Positions 1 through 8,177 are shown, counted from the first letter of the stretch. The stretch: 15,593 bases of DNA from Bacteroidales bacterium (GCA_017964755.1 JAGCRI010000085.1:1-15593); one strand, 5' to 3'. Notes: a model not told the origin generated them from the sequence alone. Numbers and translations: made by a program.

Positions 1-2
1 TA

Positions 3-497
3 ATAGAATCTGCTCTTTTGATATCCTTTATTTTTAGCACAGGTGTGTATATTTATGCAGATTATAAAGGTGCTGAAAAAGGCGTGAAAAGTATCTTTTT
101 TCCCATGAATTTACCATATAACTTGCATCCTTTCGTAGATGGACATAGTTCTTTTGTGTTAAAAGATTCAAATGATATTGAGGTGCTTGGAATTGGATTT
201 AGATATGCCACTATGACCTCTCCTATACGAGATATTATGGCTTATGGCCACAATGAATTTTCAATTATTGTTTTATGTGATTGCAGTGACGGCAAAAAAT
301 TCCTCATTTCATATATTGATAAATACAACTCTGTTTCTTTTAGGGAAATTTCGTATGAGCAAGCGCAAAATGACAGTTATCACTGGGTCGATATAAAAAA
401 TACCGACTACTATACTGTTACAAAAAGGAAATCTTGGTCTTTTGTATTTGCTATATGTATTTTTTTATGTTTTTGCTTTACAAAAAGATATCTCTAA
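3..497 (+). CDS. Hypothetical membrane-anchored protein, 5' end outside the window
   Basis: This frame is open from the first bases of the window to the stop at 495-497, so the gene probably starts upstream and only its last ~164 residues are seen. A TTG at 18 is a possible but unconvincing start. The visible part begins with a hydrophobic stretch (ALLISFIFSTGVYIYADY), continues with ~110 mostly polar residues rich in Tyr, Asp and Ser, and ends in a second hydrophobic segment (FVFAICIFLCFCF) followed by KRYL. This suggests two membrane segments with a soluble domain between them, probably outside the cytoplasm. The coding sequence looks more A+T-rich than gldF and gldG that follow. I recognise no family and assign no function. 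The gene is 140 bases upstream of gldF, which has its own promoter, so the two need not be co-transcribed. Confidence 0.55.
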   Translation: MESALLISFIFSTGVYIYADYKGAEKGVKSIFFPMNLPYNLHPFVDGHSSFVLKDSNDIEVLGIGFRYATMTSPIRDIMAYGHNEFSIIVLCDCSDGKKFLISYIDKYNSVSFREISYEQAQNDSYHWVDIKNTDYYTVTKRKSWSFVFAICIFLCFCFTKRYL

Positions 498-579
498 ATC
501 AATAACAAGCTCGACAATTTGCGAAAAGTAATAATGGAAAATTTAGAATACCGGAAACTTCAAACTGTCTCTTGATATT

Positions 580-621
580 TTTGGATCTTATTGTAACATC
601 TCCTATTTTTGCTTATTTTTG
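580..621 (+). promoter_or_regulatory. Promoter for gldFG (Bacteroidota type)
   Basis: A TTTG at 580-583 is followed after 20 bases by TATTTTTG at 604-611, a good match to the Bacteroidota -33/-7 consensus (TTTG, TAnnTTTG). A second identical TATTTTTG lies at 614-621, 10 bases downstream. Transcription would start roughly at 617-628, a few bases upstream of the gldF ATG at 641. The rest of the 498-640 gap holds only a 13-codon ORF (534-575) that I do not consider a gene. Confidence 0.6.
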
Positions 622-640
622 CAGGTTAAATTTTTGTGAA

Positions 641-1372
641 ATGTATAGTCTCTATTTGAAAGAAATAAAATCTTACCTGACTTCTGTCGTGGGATATGTC
701 TTTATCGGGGTTTTCCTTGTGGTGACAGGGCTTTTCCTGTGGGTGTTCCCCAATATCAACAATGTTCTCTCTGCCGGTGTCGCCGATTTGCAGGGGCTCT
801 TCAACCTGTCAAAATTCTTGTTTCTCTTCCTCGTTCCGGCAATCACAATGCGCTCTTTTGCGGAGGAGCAGCGTCAGGGCACGCTCGAACTTCTTCTCAC
901 AAAACCCATCTCCGACAGCCGTATCATAGCGGCAAAATTCCTCTCCTGCCTCACTCTTCTGCTCATCGCTCTGCTGCCGACACTCATCTATATCATTTCT
1001 GTCTATAATCTTGGAAAACCTGTCGGAAATATTGATATGGGCAGCACTTGGGGTTCATACCTCGGCCTCGTCTTCCTCGGCGCCACCTTCATCTCAATCG
1101 GAATTTTCATCTCGTCACTCACTAATAATCAGATAATTGCATTTATCCTCACCGCACCAATCTGTTTCATACTATATTTCGGTTTTGAGTTCATTTACTC
1201 TTTTGAAGTCCTCGGTAATTTCGGCTATTTTATTAAAACTCTCGGCATCGACCACCACTACGCTTCTATCAGTAAGGGTGTTATCGACTCAAGAGATGTC
1301 ATATATTTTTGCAGCGTTACATTCATTTTTCTTTTCGCTACACGAATTTCTTTGTTAAGCAGAAAATGGTAG
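641..1372 (+). CDS. gldF: Gliding motility-associated ABC transporter permease GldF
   Basis: GldF is the integral membrane subunit of the GldA-GldF-GldG ABC transporter. The complex was defined by non-gliding mutants of Flavobacterium and is widespread in Bacteroidota, including non-gliders. I chose the ATG at 641 (MYSLYLKEIKSYL, 243 residues): it lies just after the promoter, fits the usual GldF length, and the 23 extra residues of the longer frame look unlike the family. The protein has about six hydrophobic segments, the first near residues 18-36. Between the first two hydrophobic regions lies the ABC-2 permease signature MRSFAEEQRQGTLELLLTKP, which contacts the ATPase. gldG starts 19 bases downstream in the same operon. 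The ATPase gene gldA is not in this window, consistent with its usual separate location. Confidence 0.9.
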   Translation: MYSLYLKEIKSYLTSVVGYVFIGVFLVVTGLFLWVFPNINNVLSAGVADLQGLFNLSKFLFLFLVPAITMRSFAEEQRQGTLELLLTKPISDSRIIAAKFLSCLTLLLIALLPTLIYIISVYNLGKPVGNIDMGSTWGSYLGLVFLGATFISIGIFISSLTNNQIIAFILTAPICFILYFGFEFIYSFEVLGNFGYFIKTLGIDHHYASISKGVIDSRDVIYFCSVTFIFLFATRISLLSRKW

Positions 1373-1391
1373 CCGTTAAAAATTCTTAAAA

Positions 1392-3152
1392 ATGGAAAAG
1401 AAAACATCTGAAAGCGGAAAATTCAAAAAATCAGCGGTAATCGGATTAGTGGCAAGCCTGCTTATCCTTGCGGCCATCAATGTGATTTCTTCATATTTAT
1501 ACTTCAGAATTGACCTCACAAAAGACAAACGTCATACACTTTCGCAAACCACAATCGATCTCCTTTCATCTTTAGATGACAAGATTTATGTGAAAGTATA
1601 TTTGAAAGGTGAGAACCAACCTGCTGACTATGAACAATTTGCAGCCAAAACACGAGAAATCTTAGAAGATTTCAGAAGTTACTCCAAATTTTTGCATTTT
1701 GAATTTATCGACCCGATAAAAGGGAAAACGAAAGAGGAGGCGAATCTGATTTTCGGTGAATTTTACAAAAAAGGGCTGACGCCTATACCTATAAGCAAAG
1801 AAGAGGGTGCGGGCTATTCCACACGCTATGTTGTGCCCGGGGCGATGATTGCTTACAAAAACAAGGAATATCCGGCGACTTTGGTTGTGGCGGATCCCAG
1901 CAATACAACCTCTTGGCTTGAGTATTCCACGCAGGAGTTGGAATATAATTTGGTGGATGCTATCAGAAAACTTGTCCACCCGCACAAGGCGAGTGTGGCT
2001 TTTCTTGAGGGGCACGGCGAGTTGGATTTCATGAACACGTCATGGGTTCACTGGCAACTTCAGCGGTTCTACAATGTGGAGCGTGTGGCTCTGAACGGGC
2101 GTATTAACTCGTTGAGAAATATTGAGTTAGCAGATTCTTTGACTCAGGAACTGAAACTCGGCGACAACAAGTACGATGTCCTCATCATAGCGCAGCCTAC
2201 GGAGCCGTTCAGCGAGACCGACAAGTATATCCTTGACCAGCACCTGATGCGCGGCGGCAAAATCCTGTGGCTCATCGACCCGACCACCGCCGCCATCGAC
2301 AGTTTGCAGGCTTCGCAGGAGCAGTTCATCTACCCGCGGCCGTTGCGCGTCGAAAACCTCTTTTTCAAATACGGTGTCCGCATGAATACCAACGTGGTGC
2401 AAGACCTTAGTTGTCAGGCTATTCCGTTGGAAGTCGGCAGAATCGGAGCGCAGCCGCAGTACAAGTTCATGGCGTTCCCGTATGCGCTCAACATCGTCAA
2501 TTTCAGCGAACACCCGATTGTGAGGAACATGAAGGAGATAAAGTCGGAGTTCGCCGCCACAATCGACTTGGTGGGTGCAAGCGAAGGCTTGCAGAAGACA
2601 GTGCTGATGACGACTTCGGAGCGGACGAAGATTGTGCCGTCACCGTCAATTGTTACGCTCAACGTGGCGCGCGCAAACCCGAATCCCGAAGAGTTCGCGT
2701 TCAAGTATCTGCCTCTTGCAGTGTTGGTTGAAGGCGAGTTCACATCAGCCTACAAGGGACTTCTGCCAGTGGAGTTTGACACAATCAAGCAACTCGGCTA
2801 TGTTGAAAAAAGTCCGAAAACAAGGCAGATTTTCGTCTCTGACGGCGACATCATCCGCAATTTCGTTGACAACAAAAACCAGCCTTATCCAGCTGGTTTT
2901 GACCGCTATACAGGAAAACAGTACGACAACGCCGATTTCATTCTTAACTGCGTCAACTACCTATGCGCCGATGACGATTTGTTGCAGATTCGCGCCAAAA
3001 GTCTGCGTATCGGCTCACTCGACCCGATTCTGATAAAGACAAAAAAGACATATTACGCTATTGTCAATATTGTACTTCCACTTTTAGTGATAGCCGTTAT
3101 CGGGACTATTCTGATTGTTTTCAGGAGAATAAGATATTCCAAGAAAAAATAA
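1392..3152 (+). CDS. gldG: Gliding motility-associated ABC transporter auxiliary protein GldG
   Basis: This is the second subunit of the Gld ABC transporter, often called its substrate-binding component, at 586 residues. A short basic N-terminus is followed by a membrane segment (about residues 14-38), then a motif typical of the family (FRIDLTKDKRHTLSQTT, about 38-54). The large periplasmic part belongs to the ABC-transporter auxiliary / DUF4350-like fold; it contains FLEGHGELDF (204-213) and WLIDPTTAAID in the middle. A second membrane segment near residues 557-578 is followed by a basic tail (RRIRYSKKK). The topology is thus one anchor at each end with the main domain outside the cytoplasm. 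The gene directly follows gldF and ends at the hairpin 3152-3181. The substrate of this transporter is not known; the family assignment is firm. Confidence 0.9.
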   Translation: MEKKTSESGKFKKSAVIGLVASLLILAAINVISSYLYFRIDLTKDKRHTLSQTTIDLLSSLDDKIYVKVYLKGENQPADYEQFAAKTREILEDFRSYSKFLHFEFIDPIKGKTKEEANLIFGEFYKKGLTPIPISKEEGAGYSTRYVVPGAMIAYKNKEYPATLVVADPSNTTSWLEYSTQELEYNLVDAIRKLVHPHKASVAFLEGHGELDFMNTSWVHWQLQRFYNVERVALNGRINSLRNIELADSLTQELKLGDNKYDVLIIAQPTEPFSETDKYILDQHLMRGGKILWLIDPTTAAIDSLQASQEQFIYPRPLRVENLFFKYGVRMNTNVVQDLSCQAIPLEVGRIGAQPQYKFMAFPYALNIVNFSEHPIVRNMKEIKSEFAATIDLVGASEGLQKTVLMTTSERTKIVPSPSIVTLNVARANPNPEEFAFKYLPLAVLVEGEFTSAYKGLLPVEFDTIKQLGYVEKSPKTRQIFVSDGDIIRNFVDNKNQPYPAGFDRYTGKQYDNADFILNCVNYLCADDDLLQIRAKSLRIGSLDPILIKTKKTYYAIVNIVLPLLVIAVIGTILIVFRRIRYSKKK

Positions 3153-3181
3153 AATCCCGCAAGCTACCGCCCGCGGGATTT
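3141..3181 (-). terminator. Rho-independent terminator of ptb, shared with gldG
   Basis: AAATCCCGC (3152-3160) and GCGGGATTT (3173-3181) form a perfect 9-bp stem with a 12-base loop. Read on the minus strand it is followed at once by TTTTATTTTTTC, a strong U-tract, so it should end ptb transcription. Read on the plus strand the stem starts at the last bases of the gldG stop codon and is followed only by TTTC, so it is a weaker terminator in that direction. Confidence 0.8.
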
Positions 3182-3205
3182 CAAAAACGAAAACAATATT
3201 TTCTA

Positions 3206-4111
3206 TTACAAACTTGCAGCCAAAGAGATTGAATATAGTTTCGATTTCGATGAATCGCCGCGCGAAGTGAGCACGCATGGCACCTTTGCACCGATAACCA
3301 TAGCACCGAGTTCTGCACCGGCCAGCTTGGTATTGCTCTTATAGAACAAGTTCCCTGATTCAATATTCGGGAAAAGAAGGCAGTCTGCATCACCGGCAAC
3401 TTCGCTCTTCAGCCCTTTAATTCTCACGCTTTCGGCATCAATGGCAAGGTCAAGTCCGAGCGGGCCGTCAACGAGGGCGCCTTTAATCTGACCGCGCTCA
3501 GCCATTTTGCTGATGAGGCAGGCGTCAACGCAGGCCTGCATAGCTGGAAGCACCTGCTCCGTAGCAGCCAACAGCGCCACTTTCGGTTTCTCAATCTGCA
3601 ATGCCTTCGCCGTCTTAATCAGATAGTTTGTAATGGCAACTTTCTGCTGAAGATCTGGAGCTGGAATAATAGCTACATCACCGCAAATGATGAGTTTGTG
3701 GTAGCGCGGTGTCTCAATAACGGTAACATGTGACAGAACGGCCTTCGGGCCTGGCATCAGGCCTTTTTCCTTGTTAAGGATGGCACGCATATATTTGTCG
3801 GTGGAAAGGAGCCCTTTCATAAGGATGTCACCCTCACCGGCGTTAATCAGGTCGATAGCCTTCGCCGCAGCCTTCACGTCAACAGGCTCGTTTATGATGC
3901 GGAACTTGTCGGCATTTATATTCAACTTTCCGCAAACTTCGCGTATCACCGCCTCCTCACCGACCAAAGTTGCGTCAACGATACCCATCTCGACAGCATT
4001 GTTCACAGCTTCAATCGTGTGCTCGTCGTTAGCGTATGCCGCCACAAGTCTTTTTCTCGGTTTGGTCTTCACCAGCTCTATAATCTGGTCTAATTTTGTA
4101 ATGTTGCTCAT
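3206..4111 (-). CDS. ptb: Phosphate butyryl/acetyltransferase (Ptb family)
   Basis: This protein (301 residues) belongs to the PTA_PTB family, which exchanges CoA for phosphate on acyl-CoA. Its length and N-terminus (ITKLDQIIELVKTKPRKRLVAAYAND) fit the phosphate butyryltransferase branch rather than the longer Pta. Visible family motifs are GDILMKGLLSTDKYMRAIL (94-112), LVDGPLGLDLA (213-223), FPNIESGNLFYK (247-258) and the C-terminal LTSRGDSSKSK (281-291), which shapes the substrate pocket. The product acyl phosphate would normally be used by butyrate kinase to make ATP. No kinase gene is next to it: a terminator follows, and coaD lies upstream. Specificity for butyryl, branched-chain acyl or acetyl groups cannot be read from sequence alone. 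Confidence 0.85.
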   Translation of the reverse strand: MSNITKLDQIIELVKTKPRKRLVAAYANDEHTIEAVNNAVEMGIVDATLVGEEAVIREVCGKLNINADKFRIINEPVDVKAAAKAIDLINAGEGDILMKGLLSTDKYMRAILNKEKGLMPGPKAVLSHVTVIETPRYHKLIICGDVAIIPAPDLQQKVAITNYLIKTAKALQIEKPKVALLAATEQVLPAMQACVDACLISKMAERGQIKGALVDGPLGLDLAIDAESVRIKGLKSEVAGDADCLLFPNIESGNLFYKSNTKLAGAELGAMVIGAKVPCVLTSRGDSSKSKLYSISLAASL

Positions 4112-4148
4112 AAATATTTTATTTTAAAACGATTTTCAAAATTGCTTG

Positions 4149-4156
4149 CAAAATTA
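4149..4156 (-). promoter_or_regulatory. Possible -7 element for ptb
   Basis: On the minus strand TAATTTTG matches the Bacteroidota TAnnTTTG consensus and lies 38 bases upstream of the ptb start at 4111. A TTTG occurs at 4183-4186, slightly too far (26 bases), so the -33 element is not convincing. The 124-base gap between coaD and ptb makes a separate promoter for ptb plausible. Confidence 0.45.
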
Positions 4157-4181
4157 CTAAAAACATCGTAACCAATAACAG

Positions 4182-4243
4182 CCAAATGCCAATAGATTAT
4201 CATTTGGATGAAAGTGAATAGGCAATTTTCTAAATCTATTGGC
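4182..4243. repeat. Inverted repeats with alternative pairing at the end of coaD
   Basis: GCCAATAGATT (4188-4198) and AATCTATTGGC (4233-4243) are perfect 11-base inverted repeats. The second contains the coaD stop codon (4236-4238). A competing pair, CCAAATG (4182-4188) with CATTTGG (4201-4207), overlaps the first arm, so only one hairpin can form at a time. There is no strong U-tract on the coaD side, so I do not call it a standard terminator. Confidence 0.5.
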
Positions 4244-4691
4244 CAGCTGGCACGAATTTGCTATAGTCGCCGCCGTTGAAGCATATTTCACGTACTATGG
4301 TTGAAGAAATCGCTGCCAATTCGGGGGCGGTGGCAATGAATATTGTCTCAATGTCGGGTGACAAAAGTGCGTTTGCATTGGCAATATCCTGTTCGAAAAG
4401 GAAATCGTTTCCGTTGCGGACACCGCGAACTATAAATTTGGCGTTCACCTTTTTGCAGAACTCCACTGTCAGTCCTTCGTAGGAAACAGCCTCCACCCTT
4501 TGCTCGCCGGCAAAACAGTGCCTTATCATCTCAAGCCTGCGCTCAATAGGGAACATATATTTTTTCTGACTGTTCACACCAATTGCAACTATTACTTTGT
4601 CAAACAGTTTCAGCGCACGCCTGACAATATTTTCGTGCCCTATCGTAAACGGGTCAAACGACCCCGGAAAAACTGCAATTCTTTTCTCCAT
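4236..4691 (-). CDS. coaD: Phosphopantetheine adenylyltransferase
   Basis: CoaD joins 4'-phosphopantetheine with ATP to give dephospho-CoA, the penultimate step of coenzyme A synthesis in the cytoplasm. The protein has the standard length (151 residues). It shows the nucleotidyltransferase motif GSFDPFTIGH (10-19, the T/HxGH ATP-binding site), the RGVRNGNDF segment (89-97) and the C-terminal ISSTIVRE motif (128-135). It ends GGDYSKFVPAGQ; the family commonly has a segment like this near its C-terminus. It is the last gene of the M16 protease - tsaC - coaD operon and lies 23 bases after the tsaC stop. That spacer is made of AGGAGAT repeats that could serve as ribosome binding sites. Confidence 0.95.
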   Translation of the reverse strand: MEKRIAVFPGSFDPFTIGHENIVRRALKLFDKVIVAIGVNSQKKYMFPIERRLEMIRHCFAGEQRVEAVSYEGLTVEFCKKVNAKFIVRGVRNGNDFLFEQDIANANALLSPDIETIFIATAPELAAISSTIVREICFNGGDYSKFVPAGQ

Positions 4692-4723
4692 ATCTATCTC
4701 CTATTTTCTATCTCCTATCTCCT
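4692..4723 (-). repeat. AGGAGAT heptad repeat spanning the tsaC-coaD junction
   Basis: Read on the minus strand, four consecutive 7-base units (AGGAGAT, AGGAGAT, AGAAAAT, AGGAGAT) plus a partial AGAT run from the last codons of tsaC to the base before the coaD ATG. The tsaC stop TAG (4717-4715) is made at the junction of the first two units. The AGGAG cores resemble Shine-Dalgarno sequences. Confidence 0.75.
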
Positions 4724-5278
4724 AATAACAACATACTTGTCATCGTAAAGGAAGCGCACCAACCGCGACGGCTGACTAAATTCGGACGTGTCATACTGCC
4801 GTGGCACAATGTAATCGACTCCGTTTATGATTTCTGGTGATATTTCATCGAAAGTTGCGGGTGACGGTGTGCCGGAGATATTTGCGGAAGTGGATATGAG
4901 CGGCCGGTTCAAAGCGGAAATCAACTTGCGGCAAAACTCGGTTTTCACTATCCGAATCGCTATTGTCCCATCAAGCGGTACGAGTCTTGACGGCAGGTTG
5001 CGTGCCGCGGGATAGATGAATGTCGTGGGCTTTTCAGCGGTGCGCAGCATCTTCCATGCTATGAGAGGAATCTCACTGACATAATACGGCAGTTTTTCTT
5101 CCCTGTCGAGCAGCACAAGCATACTTTTACGCTCGCTGCGCTGTTTCAGATTGTAAATCCGCTCTATCGCTTTCTCGTTAGTCGCATCACAACCGATACC
5201 CCAAACGGTATCGGTTGGATACAACAATATTTCCCCTGCCAACAACCTCCCAACACAATCTTTTATCACCTCCTCCAT
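4715..5278 (-). CDS. tsaC: Threonylcarbamoyl-AMP synthase, YrdC/Sua5 family
   Basis: TsaC makes threonylcarbamoyl-AMP from threonine, bicarbonate and ATP, the first step of the t6A modification of ANN-decoding tRNAs. The protein has 187 residues, so it is the single-domain YrdC form and lacks the C-terminal Sua5 extension. Family motifs are LLYPTDTVWGIGCDA (18-32), IYNLKQRSERKSMLVLL (41-57, the KxR nucleotide-binding region), FIYPAARNLPSRL (87-99) and PLISTSANISG (126-136). The ATG at 5278 begins MEEVIKDCVGRLLAGE, as expected for the family. It is the middle gene of the operon, 30 bases after the protease stop and 23 bases before coaD. Confidence 0.92.
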   Translation of the reverse strand: MEEVIKDCVGRLLAGEILLYPTDTVWGIGCDATNEKAIERIYNLKQRSERKSMLVLLDREEKLPYYVSEIPLIAWKMLRTAEKPTTFIYPAARNLPSRLVPLDGTIAIRIVKTEFCRKLISALNRPLISTSANISGTPSPATFDEISPEIINGVDYIVPRQYDTSEFSQPSRLVRFLYDDKYVVIRR

Positions 5279-5282
5279 TTCT

Positions 5283-5310
5283 AACTCCTAACTCCTATCT
5301 CCTGTCTCCT
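5283..5310 (-). repeat. AGGAGNN heptad repeat between the M16 protease gene and tsaC
   Basis: On the minus strand four perfect 7-base units (AGGAGAC, AGGAGAT, AGGAGTT, AGGAGTT) fill the spacer, followed by AGAA and the tsaC ATG. The stop codon of the protease gene (TAG, 5311-5309) overlaps the first unit. The design is the same as at the tsaC-coaD junction, though the exact units differ. Confidence 0.8.
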
Positions 5311-8122
5311 ATTTTTCTGCCTTCTCCGGATAAAGTTCCATTCTCACAAAATGGTCAACATCAAAATCTTTGAGGAAGTTGACGATATCAGCATTGGTGA
5401 TTTCATTAACTCTGTCGTTATATTTGTTGAAATCTTTGAAGTCTGCAGTTGTTTCGTAATAATATTTGTTCAAAATGTAATTTGTCCAAGTGCTGTTTTT
5501 CTGGAAGTTGGTCTCATGCGAACGGATCATCTGGGCTTTCACTTTTTCCAAAGTCTCCGCTTTCGGGCCGTTCTGCTTGAATTCGCGCAAGATGTTGAAG
5601 CATGCGTCAGCGAGTTTGCCAGTATTGTCAGGTGAACAGCTGAACATGATCATCATAGAATACTCTGATTTGGGGTATTTTTCAAAATTCATTTCCAACA
5701 TAGGAGAATATACACCGCTCATCTTTTCACGGATTGTCTCAAGAAGTTCTATCTGGAGAGCTTCATCAATAACAGAAACTATCATATTGTTTTTCGGATT
5801 ATACTCGTAGGCATTGTTGTATGCGATACCAACCCAGCTCTGTTCTTCGATTCCGGCGAAAACATCTTCATCAATTGTCTTTTCAGGAAAATCTTTCAAA
5901 ATATCTCCACGGAAATTCTCTTTTTCATTATTAGTCGGCAGAGAAGCGACATAAAGTTTCAGGAAATTCTCCATTTCAGCCTCGTTGTAGTTACCCACAA
6001 ACACGAAAGTAAAGTCTGCAGCGTTGCCGAAACGTTCTGTATAGATTTTATATGCGCGCTCTGCATCAGCCTGTTTCACAAACTCCTCATCGTATGTCAG
6101 CATATTTGACTGGTATGGGTCATTCTGAGTTGTCGCTTTAAGGAATTGTCCGAGGAAACGGTACATAGGCATCGCTTTTATCATCTTCATCTGTTCTATC
6201 TCTTCGCTCATGACAAGCTTGCTGGCATTGGTATCATATCGCGGAGCTGTGAAGAAAGCATTGAGATATTGGAAGAAAAATTCGAGGTCTTTTGGAGTGG
6301 TTTGTCCGACAATGCCTTCTTCAAGAGTGGTAACGTAAGGGGTGAGAGAAACCTTTTTGCCTTTCATTTTCTTCATAAGAGAAGAGTAGCTCAACTCGCC
6401 GATACCTGCACGGTCAACGAACAATGCACTGTGCGCTGCTGACGAAAGTTCGCACTCATAATAGAGGCTCACACCGCCTTTACTCTTTGCAGAGAAGTAT
6501 ATTTCATCGTTTTTATAGTCGGTCTTCTTCAAAATAACCTTTACGCCGTTTGACAAGGTCAGCTCTTTCGCACCGATTTCAGCCAATTCTTTTGTCTGTG
6601 CAATATTTCCTGCCACAAGTTTCTCTTTTTCAACAATTTCCTGCTCTTTGTACGTGTCAACGTATGGTTCAACATTAGCAAGATTCTTGTCTTTTATGAT
6701 TGAGAGAATCTCATCTTTTTTCGGAACGTCGGTGCCTTCAGGAGCCATCACCACAATAAATATATTCTCGTCTGTAATCCATTGTTTTGCCAAAGCGTTG
6801 ATTTCGTCAAGCTTAATTCCGTCCAAATATTTCTTTGCGTATGTAAGTTCGCGTTTAGCGCCAGGGATCGGGTCGTGGTGGAGGAAGTGTGCCACATATT
6901 CTGCTGCGAAATTGTCGGATTCGGTTTTGTTGACCTCTTTCGCAGCTCTTTCATATCTGTCAAGGAGTTCTGTCTTTGCACGATTCAATTCTGTCTGTAA
7001 AAATCCATGTTTCAGCACGCGGTAGTCTTCCTTGAGCAATGTTTCGATAGACTCTTTGATTTTACCCTCTTTAGCCGCAGCCTGACCGCCGTACATGTCT
7101 GTTGAGCCGATAAGCTCGCCATATCCGATTGCGCCTCCGATGAACGGGCAATCCGGATTCTGAGCCAATTCATCAAAACGGGCTTCAAACATCATATTGT
7201 ACAATTCGTGCATCATGTGTGTCCTGTAGTCGTTCACGGTCTTCATCACAAAGTGGGGGTGTTTGCGCACCATCATAATCTGGCTGCCTGTCGCCTCTTT
7301 GTCAGTACAAACAGAAATCAGAGGTTCTTTATTAGGCTTGATATCAGCGACTTCCTTAGTACGTGGGTTCTTCGGCATCTTCAGCTTGCTGAACTTCTTG
7401 ATAATCATCTGCTCAATAGCGTTCACATCAATATCACCGACAACGATTACAGCTTCCAAATCAGGTCTGTACCAATCGTGATAAAAATCTTTGATAGTCT
7501 GGTATTCAAAACCTTGGATAATTTCGATAAGTCCGATAGGCATACGGTTTGCATAGCGTGAGCCTTGGAAAAGCACCGGCCACCACTCTTTGCGCATACG
7601 GTCGCTCGCACCAAGTCCCATACGATATTCTTCAGTGATTACGCCGCGTTCAGCATCAATTTCCTTCTTGTCATAAAGAAGTCCGCCTGCCCAGCCATTC
7701 AGAATATTGAGTCCCATCTCAATGTTTGACTTGTCGTCAGTAGGCATTGAAAACATATAGACGGTTTCATCGAAAGAGGTGTAAGCATTGAGGTGTGCGC
7801 CGAATACAACGCCGCGTTTCTGGAGTTCCTCAATCATCTTATTGTGCGGAAAACCTTTTATGCCGTTGAAAGCCATGTGCTCGGTGAAGTGTGCGAGACC
7901 CTGCTGGTCATCGTTCTCCTGATTTGAGCCTGCATTCACTGCAAGGCGGAAAGAGACACGACCCTCAGGTTTGTTGTTCTTGCGGATATAGTATGTTATA
8001 CCATTATCCAATTTGCCGATTTTGACATTCGGGTCGTTGTTGATTGTTGAATTAAGGTCTTGTGAAAAACCGCACAAGCAGAATGTGCAGAAAGCCAAAA
8101 CCAATAAAAGTAATTTTTTCAT
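5309..8122 (-). CDS. Periplasmic M16 family zinc metallopeptidase (pitrilysin type)
   Basis: The protein has 937 residues and begins with a signal peptide (MKKLLLLVLAFC..., likely cut near FSQ at 19-21), so it acts in the periplasm or at the outer membrane. The inverted zinc motif of M16, HxxEH, is HFTEH at 78-82. The third zinc ligand is expected about 76 residues after the last His and falls at E158 in ERGVITEEYRMG. The rest fits two tandem M16 halves; the C-terminal half (from about 510, ELTLSNGVKVILKK) has no HxxEH, as usual in this family. Large M16 enzymes of this type are common in Bacteroidota; their substrates are poorly known. It is the first gene of the operon with tsaC and coaD, a context that gives no hint of its substrate. 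The 192-base gap upstream is shared with the divergent rpiB operon. Confidence 0.92.
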   Translation of the reverse strand: MKKLLLLVLAFCTFCLCGFSQDLNSTINNDPNVKIGKLDNGITYYIRKNNKPEGRVSFRLAVNAGSNQENDDQQGLAHFTEHMAFNGIKGFPHNKMIEELQKRGVVFGAHLNAYTSFDETVYMFSMPTDDKSNIEMGLNILNGWAGGLLYDKKEIDAERGVITEEYRMGLGASDRMRKEWWPVLFQGSRYANRMPIGLIEIIQGFEYQTIKDFYHDWYRPDLEAVIVVGDIDVNAIEQMIIKKFSKLKMPKNPRTKEVADIKPNKEPLISVCTDKEATGSQIMMVRKHPHFVMKTVNDYRTHMMHELYNMMFEARFDELAQNPDCPFIGGAIGYGELIGSTDMYGGQAAAKEGKIKESIETLLKEDYRVLKHGFLQTELNRAKTELLDRYERAAKEVNKTESDNFAAEYVAHFLHHDPIPGAKRELTYAKKYLDGIKLDEINALAKQWITDENIFIVVMAPEGTDVPKKDEILSIIKDKNLANVEPYVDTYKEQEIVEKEKLVAGNIAQTKELAEIGAKELTLSNGVKVILKKTDYKNDEIYFSAKSKGGVSLYYECELSSAAHSALFVDRAGIGELSYSSLMKKMKGKKVSLTPYVTTLEEGIVGQTTPKDLEFFFQYLNAFFTAPRYDTNASKLVMSEEIEQMKMIKAMPMYRFLGQFLKATTQNDPYQSNMLTYDEEFVKQADAERAYKIYTERFGNAADFTFVFVGNYNEAEMENFLKLYVASLPTNNEKENFRGDILKDFPEKTIDEDVFAGIEEQSWVGIAYNNAYEYNPKNNMIVSVIDEALQIELLETIREKMSGVYSPMLEMNFEKYPKSEYSMMIMFSCSPDNTGKLADACFNILREFKQNGPKAETLEKVKAQMIRSHETNFQKNSTWTNYILNKYYYETTADFKDFNKYNDRVNEITNADIVNFLKDFDVDHFVRMELYPEKAEK

Positions 8123-8177
8123 GTTATAAATTTTTTATGATTAATATTAAAATACTTTATATCAATACATTGTTATA

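Noticed and set aside
534..575. A 13-codon ORF (MENLEYRKLQTVS) upstream of gldF
   Set aside because: It is too short, has no promoter or ribosome binding site of its own, and overlaps the start of the gldF promoter region. It could be a gene remnant but nothing supports this.
2127..2743. Long antisense open frames inside gldG
   Set aside because: They are shadows of the G+C-richer middle part of gldG. The products are Arg/Cys/Ser-rich and resemble no family, while gldG is intact.
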